This document shows, piece by piece, positions 16,105 through 23,356 of a stretch of 64,000 bases of DNA; the stretch's first letter is position 1; every line of letters begins with the position of its first letter. Both the position numbers and the translations under genes were made by a program. Source of the DNA: Microaerobacter geothermalis (GTDB lineage: Bacteria > Bacillota > Bacilli > DSM-22679); NCBI RefSeq assembly GCF_021608135.1, contig NZ_JAKIHL010000002.1:62001-126000 (forward strand), given 5' to 3'. The notes below the pieces were generated by a model that did not search any database, had not been told where the DNA came from, and worked only from the letters and a program-made list of their open reading frames with translations.

Positions 16105-17025
16105 TTAAGTCATGACCGAATGGCTTCCATCGGAATAAAAAACTGCTTTAGCCCTTCTTGCCGCCCAGCACATCATATTTACACCGACCGGATTCATGGT
16201 AATATGAGTATCTGCGGCTTCAACATGAACCGCTAAAGCCGTGGTATTTCCACCCAGCCCGTTCGGTCCAATTCCTAAGCGGTTCATGGAATCAAGCAGC
16301 TCTTTTTCCAATTTGGCAATCAGCGGGTCGGAATGGGAGGAGCCAATAGGGCGACTTGTTGCCTTTTTGGCCAACTTCATACACAGGTCAGATGAACCAC
16401 CAATTCCTACCCCAACAATACAAGGAGGACAAGGGTTGGCCCCTGCCTGGAATACAGATTCAAGGACAAATCTCTTTATTCCATTGATTCCTTCTTCTGG
16501 AATAAGCATGTTTAGGAAGCTCATATTCTCTGAACCGGACCCCTTTGGGAGACACAGAATTTCCAAATGGGTACCTGGAATAAATTCATAATGGATAACA
16601 GGTATATTCGAGCCAGTGCTGGATTGATCATTGATTCGGGTAATACAGGAGCAAATACTTGACCGAAAGGGATGTTCCCTGGTGGCTCGTTTTGTTCCCT
16701 TTTTTATGGCTTCTTCCAGCCTTACACCATCAAAACGCACGTTGTTACCCACTGTGATAAAAAATACCGGAATGCCTGTATCCTGACAAACCAAAAGGGA
16801 TTTATCATCGGCAACTTCTACGGATTGAAGCATGGTTTCCAATATTTTTTTGCCAATTGGACTTTCTTCCCTTCTATATGCCTCCTTCAAGGCAATTCTT
16901 ACATCTTCCGGCAAATCCTTTAAAGCGCGTATGTAGAGGTCTTTCATCACTTCCTCAACTTTATGGTAATTGATTTCCGTCAATTCCCAAATTGACGGAT
17001 TGGATTGCATTCTCATTGCTGCCAT
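16105..17025 (-). CDS. fumA (alpha): class I fumarate hydratase, alpha (N-terminal) subunit
   Basis: A 306-aa [4Fe-4S] hydratase subunit. Conserved stretches include LLVCQDTGIPVFF with a cluster-binding Cys (about 79), SSICSCITR, and the PCPPCIVGVGIGGSSDLCMKLAKKA region split around residues 198-220, followed by GIGPNGLGGNTTALAV. It carries the iron-sulfur active site for dehydration of malate to fumarate. The ATG at 17025 follows AAAGGAGG. It lies 15 bp after frdA in a frdB-frdA-fum alpha-fum beta run. The set would turn malate into fumarate for the adjacent fumarate reductase, or the reverse. Confidence 0.88.
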   Translation of the reverse strand: MAAMRMQSNPSIWELTEINYHKVEEVMKDLYIRALKDLPEDVRIALKEAYRREESPIGKKILETMLQSVEVADDKSLLVCQDTGIPVFFITVGNNVRFDGVRLEEAIKKGTKRATREHPFRSSICSCITRINDQSSTGSNIPVIHYEFIPGTHLEILCLPKGSGSENMSFLNMLIPEEGINGIKRFVLESVFQAGANPCPPCIVGVGIGGSSDLCMKLAKKATSRPIGSSHSDPLIAKLEKELLDSMNRLGIGPNGLGGNTTALAVHVEAADTHITMNPVGVNMMCWAARRAKAVFYSDGSHSVMT

Positions 17026-17040
17026 TTTTTAACCTCCTTT

Positions 17041-18840
17041 TCAGGAACGCAATTTCGTTTCAGGTGGCAAGATTGATTTCCGGGAGTTTACGGTTTCAGG
17101 AGACATCATAGTAAAAGAGACAGGCTCGATTTTAGTTTTTAACTGATGATCCTCCTCTTGATCACGTTCTTTGAATATGACAATATTACTTAGCCAATCC
17201 CGGTCATTTTTTTCAGGATAATCCTCCCTCCAGTGGGCACCCCTGGATTCCCTCCTTAATAGAGCGGAGTGAATGATCAGGGAAGCTACTATCAGTAAAT
17301 TCTCCACATTTAGCCATTCTTGCAGAGCTAGGTTGTAGGATAGATTCCCATTTATGTACGTTCTCGGATGCCATTCTTTTAATTTTTCTATGAAATGAAG
17401 GGCTGATATCATCCCTTGTTCATTTCGGCAAATTCCTGCCAGTTGAGACATCGTTTCTTCCAGTTTTTTTCGCAGGTAAAAAGGATTCACCCCTTTTTCA
17501 TTCAAAAAGGGTGATTGTAATTTCTTCTTTAACTGATTACACTGCTTTTCCAAAGATAATTGAAAATTTCTCTGTAACTCACTTTCATTTATAGCTGCAA
17601 TTGCTGCATTTTGTCCCACCCTTAGACCGAAAACGACAGAATCTGCAATTCCATTTCCTCCTAATCGATTGGCCCCATGTACTCCTCCAGCATCTTCCCC
17701 TACGGAAAATAAACCTGAGATGGAAGTTTGTCCATATGGATTGATCCGTATCCCACCCATCATGTAATGGGCCGTTGGGAACACTTCTAATAGATCCGAC
17801 TTAGGATCTTTCCCCAAAAGACTTATTCTCTTCCACATGTTCGGAAACTCATCTTTTATTACATCTTCTTTCAACTCACGCAGATCTAGCCAGACACCCC
17901 CATTTTCAGTGCCGCGCCCTTCTTTTACTTCCCTGTAAATGGCCCGTGTCAACACATCTCGGTTGGCACATTCCTTATGGTTGGGACTCACCCTTTCCAT
18001 AAACCGTTCTCCTTGGCTGTTTAACAGTTTTCCTCCTATCCCCCTAAGTCCTTCTTCCACTACACTCCCATTCAGCAGGGTACCTGGCACCACTAACCCG
18101 GTAGGGTGAAATTGGACCATTTCCATGTCTACAAATTGCGCACCTGCCCGATAGGCGAGGGCCATGCCATCTCCCGACTTTTCCATTGGTGGGGCCTTCA
18201 CTGAAAATAAAGTTGCAGCACCGCCAGTGGCAAGCACCACCACTTTTGCTTGTATCAGATATAGTGTTCCTTTTCTGATATCAAATACGATGACTCCTGC
18301 CACAGCACCGCTTTCATTCTGCAACAGCTGAAGAGCCCTACATTCTTGTAAAAATAGCACCTGTTCTTCAAAAGCCAACAACTGGTCAAATAATTTGGAG
18401 GTAACTTCTATTCCGGTAAAATCCTTCCGATGAACAGTTCTTGACTTTGTTTGACCTCCAAATGTTTTGCTGTGAATATTTCCCTCTTTTCGATCAAAAA
18501 AACAACCCCAATTTTCCAATTGTTCAATACATCGGGGAGCTTCTTTTGCTAAAGTAGAGACTAAATCTTGGCGATTAATAAACTCTCCGCTTATTAATGT
18601 ATCTTCCAAATGGAGTTTCCATGAATCATCTCCTTTAAGAGCAGCATTAAATCCCCCTTGAACCATACGGCTTGACCCGCTTTTTCCTATTAACCCCTTG
18701 GAAACCAGTATCAATCGAATGGAAGAAGATACCTGAACGGCACCTAAAGCGGCACATAATCCTGCGGCACCGCCACCCAAAATCACCATATTTGTTTTTA
18801 ATGTTTCCACGGATTCTTCCGCCCCCTTTATTTCTTCCAC
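17041..18840 (-). CDS. frdA: fumarate reductase/succinate dehydrogenase flavoprotein subunit
   Basis: A 599-aa flavoprotein. The dinucleotide fold is near residues 19-30 (VILGGGAAGLCAA). Catalytic-region motifs are FHPTGL, the Arg-containing NRDVLTRAIYREV, TAHYMMGGI and GVHGANRLGGNGIADSVVFG. In the place where membrane Frd/Sdh enzymes have a His covalently linked to FAD (SHT before the AAQGG), this protein has SGSSRMVQGG, so FAD is probably bound non-covalently, as in soluble fumarate reductases. It starts at GTG 18840, overlapping frdB; a GTG at 18810 with GGGGGCGG upstream is a credible alternative. No cytochrome b or anchor gene is present, which fits a soluble or thiol-linked enzyme. Confidence 0.85.
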   Translation of the reverse strand: MEEIKGAEESVETLKTNMVILGGGAAGLCAALGAVQVSSSIRLILVSKGLIGKSGSSRMVQGGFNAALKGDDSWKLHLEDTLISGEFINRQDLVSTLAKEAPRCIEQLENWGCFFDRKEGNIHSKTFGGQTKSRTVHRKDFTGIEVTSKLFDQLLAFEEQVLFLQECRALQLLQNESGAVAGVIVFDIRKGTLYLIQAKVVVLATGGAATLFSVKAPPMEKSGDGMALAYRAGAQFVDMEMVQFHPTGLVVPGTLLNGSVVEEGLRGIGGKLLNSQGERFMERVSPNHKECANRDVLTRAIYREVKEGRGTENGGVWLDLRELKEDVIKDEFPNMWKRISLLGKDPKSDLLEVFPTAHYMMGGIRINPYGQTSISGLFSVGEDAGGVHGANRLGGNGIADSVVFGLRVGQNAAIAAINESELQRNFQLSLEKQCNQLKKKLQSPFLNEKGVNPFYLRKKLEETMSQLAGICRNEQGMISALHFIEKLKEWHPRTYINGNLSYNLALQEWLNVENLLIVASLIIHSALLRRESRGAHWREDYPEKNDRDWLSNIVIFKERDQEEDHQLKTKIEPVSFTMMSPETVNSRKSILPPETKLRS

Positions 18841-19538
18841 TTATGCTGCAAGTGATGAATAGATTCCATTGGATTTATGGATTGAGGACAAACGGCTCCA
18901 CAGCACCCAAAAGACATACAATCAAATATTCCTCCCTCATGTGTCGCCATCTGTTTCCGGTAATTGCTAAAAGGGTTTTTCCCCAAATCCTCCAATACAT
19001 ACATCTGATGAAGAGAGATGGGGCCAAGAAATGACGGTTGTATAGCAACAACCTTACATTTAGAATAGCATAGGCCACAATGTAAACATGGAAAATGTTT
19101 TAAATAACGAGATATGCCGCTTATGGACCCATCATGATTCTTAGCGAAAGCAGGGGCGATTTTTTTATACTTTGAATATGAAGTGGTCAAGTCAACGGTT
19201 AGGTCCTTGATTAAGGGATAATTTTTCAAGGGTTCCAAAGTAATTTCTTGTCCCAAGGTATTCGCTAATGTTTGGCAGGCCAATTTCTCCTCATCATTGA
19301 TGATCATTCCACAGGATCCGCATAAACCGGTTCTGCAGGAAAACCGAAAGGATAAGGATAACTCATGTTCCTGCAAAATCACTGTTAAAATGTCCAAAAC
19401 CGTTTGATTAGCGGCGGATTCTACTCTAAACCAGGAATAATAGGGGTGCTGATCCTTTCCAGGATGAAAACGTCTAATTTTTACATCAACCAAATTAATT
19501 CCACCACCAGCAATCAAATCATTATTATAGGCTTTCAT
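18828..19538 (-). CDS. frdB: fumarate reductase iron-sulfur subunit
   Basis: A 236-aa electron-transfer subunit. A plant-type [2Fe-2S] domain uses Cys68, Cys73, Cys76 and Cys88 (SCRTGLCGSCGM then ACQT). The C-terminal domain has CLHCGLCYSKC (Cys151, 154, 157, 161) and a second group at Cys207, 212, 213 and 217, for the [4Fe-4S] and [3Fe-4S] type clusters. It delivers electrons to the FrdA flavin. It overlaps frdA by 13 bp. Unlike TfrB it has no added HdrB-type domain, and no membrane subunit is encoded next to it, so the electron donor is unknown. The gene starts about 50 bases after a terminator-like hairpin that follows the selenoprotein gene. Confidence 0.87.
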   Translation of the reverse strand: MKAYNNDLIAGGGINLVDVKIRRFHPGKDQHPYYSWFRVESAANQTVLDILTVILQEHELSLSFRFSCRTGLCGSCGMIINDEEKLACQTLANTLGQEITLEPLKNYPLIKDLTVDLTTSYSKYKKIAPAFAKNHDGSISGISRYLKHFPCLHCGLCYSKCKVVAIQPSFLGPISLHQMYVLEDLGKNPFSNYRKQMATHEGGIFDCMSFGCCGAVCPQSINPMESIHHLQHKWKK

Positions 19539-19583
19539 TTTTCATTTGTTCTCTCTTACTGTGCCCAACCAACCATAAAAATA

Positions 19584-19614
19584 AAATAACCCAAACAGAT
19601 TTTCCTGTTTGGGT
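19584..19614 (-). terminator. rho-independent terminator after the selenoprotein gene
   Basis: AACCCAAACAG and CTGTTTGGGTT form an 11-bp perfect stem with a GAAAAT loop, followed on the minus strand by ATTTTATTTTT. It lies 8 bases after the selenoprotein TAA and about 50 bases before frdB. No good separate frdB promoter is visible, so it may act as an attenuator rather than a full stop. Confidence 0.8.
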
Positions 19615-19621
19615 TACCGGA

Positions 19622-19897
19622 TTATTTCTTATGCCTGTATTTATCCTCTTCTGAACCTGCAATATATTTTCCTTCATAAGTGACCGCATGTTGAGCCACT
19701 TGATAGATAAGATCAGCGACTTCCTGCAGGCTTATCTTTTCATCATTCATTGTAATTTTACATGCATTGGGAATAAAATCTCCCTTGTAATCGATTTCCA
19801 ACTGGAAGCGGGGATCTGTTGATAGACGACCAACGATCGTCCGGGCACAACCGCTTCAGCACATGCCTTCAATGTAAACCATATATTCACGACTCAT
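19622..19897 (-). CDS. selenocysteine-containing HMA-type small protein (in-frame UGA read as Sec)
   Basis: A 92-codon frame from ATG (19897, GGAGGG upstream) to TAA (19622-19624), interrupted only by UGA at codon 14 (19856-19858). Reading UGA as Sec gives a 91-aa protein with GMCUSGCARTIVGRL at residues 11-25. This matches the GMxCxxC metal-binding loop of heavy-metal-associated (HMA/CopZ/MerP) domains, with Sec replacing the first Cys; Cys13 and Cys17 flank it. The rest fits the HMA beta-alpha-beta-beta-alpha pattern, with a longer middle hairpin and a basic tail. A SECIS-like hairpin follows the UGA directly. It may bind a soft metal or act in thiol/selenol redox. A pseudogene remains possible but is less likely. 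No sel genes are in this window. Confidence 0.8.
19805..19858 (-). promoter_or_regulatory. bacterial SECIS-like hairpin at the UGA codon
   Basis: A nested hairpin starts inside the UGA. The outer stem GAAGCGG (19851-19857) pairs with CCGCUUC (19805-19811). The apical stem GGACGAUC (19835-19842) pairs with GGUCGUCU (19824-19831) through eight pairs, including two G-U. The loop is GUU, with G first. The loop begins about 22 bases after the UGA, inside the range known for bacterial SECIS elements that recruit SelB. This strongly supports Sec insertion rather than termination. Confidence 0.78.
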
Positions 19898-19920
19898 TTC
19901 TATCCCTCCTCGTTTCCTTC

Positions 19921-19926
19921 ATTATA
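19921..19926 (-). promoter_or_regulatory. -10 element of the selenoprotein promoter
   Basis: A perfect TATAAT on the minus strand, 24 bases upstream of the ATG. No good -35 hexamer is found at 17 bases, as expected for a promoter that needs an activator. The Fnr-like site upstream would then supply activation. Confidence 0.6.
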
Positions 19927-19948
19927 GCCCGAAACGGAAGAAACGACC

Positions 19949-19962
19949 GTGAAATATGTCAC
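19949..19962. promoter_or_regulatory. Fnr/Crp-family operator
   Basis: GTGA-AATATG-TCAC is a symmetric site close to the Fnr consensus TGTGA-N6-TCACA, lacking only the outer bases. Its centre (19955.5) lies about 41.5 bases upstream of the start expected from the TATAAT at 19921-19926, the standard class II activation position. This suggests anaerobic induction of the selenoprotein gene and possibly of frdBA-fum. Confidence 0.6.
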
Positions 19963-20033
19963 TCATCAAATTGTTTGTCATGCTTGTCACCAAACAAACA
20001 TAAGTATAAGAACAAAATTACTTATCAATGTTT

Positions 20034-20056
20034 GTTTAGTTTAGTTCCGTCTAAAT
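20034..20056. repeat. end fragment of the dispersed repeat
   Basis: TTTAGTTCCGTCTAAATAG is the inverted end sequence of the repeat family with nothing else of the element beside it. It lies just upstream of the Na/Pi transporter start. Confidence 0.45.
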
Positions 20057-20079
20057 AGAATAAGTGGGTGATCGAAAAC

Positions 20080-21000
20080 ATGAAAGAAATCGTCATTCCG
20101 TTCTTTGTTGGGTTATCCATATTTCTGTTCGGGATGCAGGTGATGCGAGTTAGTTTAACCAACTGGGTTGGAGACAACCTTAAATCCATTCTCCTTCGAT
20201 TCACCAATACGCCCCTTCGTGGTTTTATAACCGGAACATTGATAACCATGGTACTGCAAAGCAGCAGTGCAATTACAGTGTTAACCATAGGATTTACCAA
20301 TGCGGGGCTATTATCCTTTCCGCAAACCATTGGAATTATTCTTGGTACAAATGTAGGAACTACTTTTACTACCCAATTGATTTCATTAGACATTCATGAT
20401 TATATCCCTTGGATTCTGTTTACAGGAATTGCCCTCTGGTTGCTCCCCCGTCATTCTTTGAAATGCACAGGACTTGCCCTGTTTGGGTTTGGTTCCATAC
20501 TGGTTGGAATTGAAGGAATGCAGTACATCATCCAACCCCTAAAACAGACAGGATTATTTTCTAACTTAATTTCTGTTGCCAAAGAAAACTCATTGATCGG
20601 CATTTCTATTGGTACCCTTATTACCGCTTTAATTCAAAGCAGCACAGCTACTACTGCCATAACCATGGGGTTTATGAATGATCAATTTATTCCATTAATC
20701 GTTGGAATCGCCATTATACTGGGAAGCAATATTGGTACATGCATCACGGCCCTATTGGCCTGTATCGGTTCAAACAGAGCCTCAAGACAGGTGGCGGCAT
20801 CCCATATTATCCTAAATATCTTCGGAGTCATTTTCTTTTATCCCTTGATTCCATGGCTGGCGGAGGTGGTTATGATACTATCGGTTCATCCGCAAAGTCA
20901 GATCGCCCATGCCCAGACCCTGTTTAACGTCATCAGTTCCCTAGCTATTCTTCCCTTTGCCGTTCCTTTTGCCCGATTGATTGAAAAAATGATTAAGTAA
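20080..21000 (+). CDS. Na+/phosphate cotransporter family protein (YqeW-like)
   Basis: A 306-aa membrane protein of the NptA/PNaS family. It holds the two inverted QSSSA-type signatures LQSSSAITVLTIGF (about 67-80) and IQSSTATTAITMGF (about 185-198), which line the substrate path, and eight to nine hydrophobic spans. It probably imports phosphate or another anion with Na+. A GTG at 20068 is in frame, but the ATG at 20080 has a GTGGGTGATC stretch like an extended Shine-Dalgarno, so the ATG is preferred. In Bacillus the related yqeW gene lies by mtaB and rpsU, matching the neighbourhood here. It is divergent from the selenoprotein gene. Confidence 0.85.
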   Translation: MKEIVIPFFVGLSIFLFGMQVMRVSLTNWVGDNLKSILLRFTNTPLRGFITGTLITMVLQSSSAITVLTIGFTNAGLLSFPQTIGIILGTNVGTTFTTQLISLDIHDYIPWILFTGIALWLLPRHSLKCTGLALFGFGSILVGIEGMQYIIQPLKQTGLFSNLISVAKENSLIGISIGTLITALIQSSTATTAITMGFMNDQFIPLIVGIAIILGSNIGTCITALLACIGSNRASRQVAASHIILNIFGVIFFYPLIPWLAEVVMILSVHPQSQIAHAQTLFNVISSLAILPFAVPFARLIEKMIK

Positions 21001-21002
21001 TA

Positions 21003-21680
21003 TTAATATCCGCTCTCATCACTTTCTGATCCGTTTACGATCGCAACACTGGAGCTAGCTCCAATACGGTTGGCGCCTGCTTCTATCATTTCTTTTGCGG
21101 TTTTATAATCCCTTACTCCACCGGAAGCCTTCACACCCATTTCAGGTCCAACGGTCCTTCTCATTAATGCAATATCTTCTGCCGTAGCTCCGCCTTTATT
21201 AAACCCTGTTGAGGTTTTGACAAAATGGGCGCCTGCCTCTTTGCTTATGCGGCAAGCTCTCTCCTTTTCTTCATCGGTTAACAAACCTGTTTCCAAAATC
21301 ACTTTTACGATGGCTCGTTCACTAGAAGCTTTTACAACAGCTGCGATATCTTCCCGAACATATTGGTCATCCCCAGACTTTAAAGCTCCTACATGAATCA
21401 CCATGTCCACTTCTTGTGCACCATTTTCTATAGCTTCATTGGTTTCAAAGGCCTTTGTCGCTGAGGTCGTGGTTCCCAAGGGAAATCCAATGACCGTACA
21501 TACTCGAACATCTGTTCCTTTTAAGTTTTCAGCAGCCCTTTTTACCCAAACCGGATTGACACATACCGACGCAAACCCATAGGTTTTAGCTTCCTCACAC
21601 AGTTTATCAATCATCTCCGCCGTTGCTTCAGGTTTTAGTAGGGTATGATCAATCATTTTCGCAATTTCAATTTCACCCAT
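21003..21680 (-). CDS. deoC: deoxyribose-phosphate aldolase
   Basis: A 225-aa class I aldolase that splits 2-deoxyribose-5-phosphate into glyceraldehyde-3-phosphate and acetaldehyde. The TIM-barrel sequence contains the conserved [10 protein letters not shown] start (about 11-20), CTVIGFPLG (about 61-69), the Schiff-base Lys region [10 protein letters not shown] (about 145-154) and the FVKTSTGF motif (about 173-180), followed by [10 protein letters not shown]. The length is normal. The ATG at 21680 is preceded by a GGAG-type RBS. It lies upstream of no close partner on this strand; a Nudix and a phosphatase-superfamily gene precede it. Its end is 2 bp from the end of the convergent Na/Pi transporter gene. 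Confidence 0.93.
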   Translation of the reverse strand: MGEIEIAKMIDHTLLKPEATAEMIDKLCEEAKTYGFASVCVNPVWVKRAAENLKGTDVRVCTVIGFPLGTTTSATKAFETNEAIENGAQEVDMVIHVGALKSGDDQYVREDIAAVVKASSERAIVKVILETGLLTDEEKERACRISKEAGAHFVKTSTGFNKGGATAEDIALMRRTVGPEMGVKASGGVRDYKTAKEMIEAGANRIGASSSVAIVNGSESDESGY

Positions 21681-21747
21681 TGTCCTATCTCCTTCCAGTT
21701 CCTAATAATTTCTCCAATATAGTAGCACTTTTTTCTTATCAAAGAAA

Positions 21748-22179
21748 CTAAATTTGAAATCCCAATTCTTGTAAAGCTTTTTTTATAACCAAGTCATTGT
21801 TTTCATAACCTGACTCTTTCTGGATTTTCCAAACCTCTGAAGGGTCAACCCATTTTACTCCCTTAATTTCCTCTAACTGCGGTTGGAGAACCCCTTCCAA
21901 TCCTTCGATCAAAAAGTAATGAACCTCTTTGTTAATTATTTGATCGATTTTGGGATGGTAATATTGATAATAAATGACTTCTAAAGGTTTGATAATTTTT
22001 CCGGTAATCCCCGTTTCTTCTTTCGTTTCCCTTAAAGCTGTTTCCTCCAAAGTTTCACCAGGTTCCTGCTTTCCTTTGGCCAAGGAGATTCTTGAATATC
22101 TATCCTCAATTAGCATGATCCATATTTTGTTATTTTTGTCTTTCTTATATACAACTCCACCGGCTGAGATCTCCTTCAT
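21748..22179 (-). CDS. Nudix hydrolase
   Basis: A 143-aa hydrolase for nucleoside diphosphates linked to another group. The Nudix box GX5EX7REUXEEXGU is complete at residues 36-58 (Gly36, Glu42, Arg50, Glu51, Glu54, Glu55, Gly57), which bind Mg2+. The protein is a single domain of usual length. It lies 30 bp after the metalloenzyme gene and before deoC, possibly in one transcription unit. The substrate (diadenosine polyphosphate, sugar nucleotide or oxidised nucleotide) cannot be told from sequence. Confidence 0.88.
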   Translation of the reverse strand: MKEISAGGVVYKKDKNNKIWIMLIEDRYSRISLAKGKQEPGETLEETALRETKEETGITGKIIKPLEVIYYQYYHPKIDQIINKEVHYFLIEGLEGVLQPQLEEIKGVKWVDPSEVWKIQKESGYENNDLVIKKALQELGFQI

Positions 22180-22209
22180 TTTCTCCCTCCTCTCGAAATA
22201 TAAAATCCA

Positions 22210-23112
22210 TTACTCATGCTTTAAAACACTTAATATTGCGGGGGTTATATCTGTCAAATCAGAAATCATTTCCGCTGCTACTTTTCCATTCTTACCAACG
22301 ATTAGAGTTGGAACTCGATTAGACGTATGATTATTTGTCCTCATATCTTCAATATTGCCATGGTCACTGACAAGAATTACGGTAAGTTCTTCATCTTTTT
22401 CTTCAATAATTGTTTGCAAAAATCGATCATACGTATGAAGAACATTGTTAGCTAATTCCCAGTCTTGCCGGTGACCGGCGACATCGGTTAGGAAATATTC
22501 ATGTACAGTTAAAGAAAACCGTTTCGTTAAGCCAAGCAAATGCCCCGCCGCCTCTTCCGGAGCAACAGTGGCAATCCCCTTTATTTTTTGGCGGAGTGTT
22601 TCCCTCGTTATATCATGAAAAACACCCTCACCTCGAAGAAGTTCACCCAATAGACGGATCGGAATATCAGCAGATAGCATCGCAATTGTTGTTGTGGATA
22701 ACCAACCTCTTTTGGTCAATGGCCGTTCAAAAAAGTCTTCGGTGTAAGTATTGGCAAAAGTGGCTGTTTTTCCTAACTTTTTCACCTGAACATAAATATT
22801 ATCCTTTTTTATAAATTCCCGCAACCTTGGGAAGGGAAATCCGCTCTGATGTTCGCCAAGAAAAGAAGGGGCATTTCTGCCTGTAAAAATGGTGGATTGT
22901 CCCGTTGCGCTTTGAGGAACCCCTTCCACTCCAAGGGTGGCATTCGTAGGAATTAACCAAATCCCATCATTTTCAAAATAGCCTAAATCCTTTGTCAGCT
23001 TATTTTGATGAAGCAGATTCTCCAATCCTGGAAGGTGAAATCGAAAAAAAGGATTATAATCTTTTGAATCACCCAATCCTACACCGTCTATAAAAAGTAG
23101 TAAAACCGGCAT
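22210..23112 (-). CDS. alkaline-phosphatase-superfamily metalloenzyme
   Basis: A 300-aa protein with the fold of phosphopentomutase and cofactor-independent phosphoglycerate mutase. The first metal-binding region is LLLFIDGVGLGD (about 4-15), and the nucleophile region is PQSATGQSTIFTGRNAP, with Thr or Ser. The other metal ligands are in FLTDVAGHRQ (about 210-219) and VSDHGNIED (about 250-258), followed by NNHTSNRVP. It is shorter than phosphopentomutase and iPGM, lacking their cap insertions, so it is probably a phosphatase or nuclease-like member of unknown substrate. The ATG is 31 bp from a structured repeat, so the promoter may be close to that element. Confidence 0.8.
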   Translation of the reverse strand: MPVLLLFIDGVGLGDSKDYNPFFRFHLPGLENLLHQNKLTKDLGYFENDGIWLIPTNATLGVEGVPQSATGQSTIFTGRNAPSFLGEHQSGFPFPRLREFIKKDNIYVQVKKLGKTATFANTYTEDFFERPLTKRGWLSTTTIAMLSADIPIRLLGELLRGEGVFHDITRETLRQKIKGIATVAPEEAAGHLLGLTKRFSLTVHEYFLTDVAGHRQDWELANNVLHTYDRFLQTIIEEKDEELTVILVSDHGNIEDMRTNNHTSNRVPTLIVGKNGKVAAEMISDLTDITPAILSVLKHE

Positions 23113-23140
23113 TTACAATTCCCCTTACTCTTTTTAAACG

Positions 23141-23306
23141 TATGGATAAGAGGAACAAAAGATTTACACGTTCCCAAGTAAGTTCGTTCAAAGATTGATA
23201 AATGTCAGCTACAAGGCTTAAGAACGGACCCTCATAAACATCCGGATCCCCTTAAGCTAAGCACGACTCAAAAGTGTCCTTACTAAATCTTTTGTTCCAC
23301 TTCTAT
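23141..23306 (-). repeat. dispersed structured repeat, diverged full copy in reverse orientation
   Basis: Read on the minus strand it gives the family order: a GGAACAAAAGATTTA end, CGTGCTTAGC, GGATGTTTATGAGGGTCCG, TTCTTAAGCC, GAACGAAC and a CGTGTAAATC end leading to TTTTGTTCC. It lies between mtaB and the metalloenzyme gene. It is more diverged than the copies at 15.9 and 54.2 kb, which suggests an older insertion. Confidence 0.7.
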
Positions 23307-23356
23307 GCAATCCTATTAGGAGACGGATCATTAGCCAAAAGGTTTATAAAAGGTGG

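Noticed and set aside
19856-19858. UGA as a frameshift or pseudogene stop
   Set aside because: The frame stays open with HMA-like coding on both sides, and a SECIS-like hairpin, RBS and terminator are intact, so Sec is the better reading. Genome-level proof is still needed.
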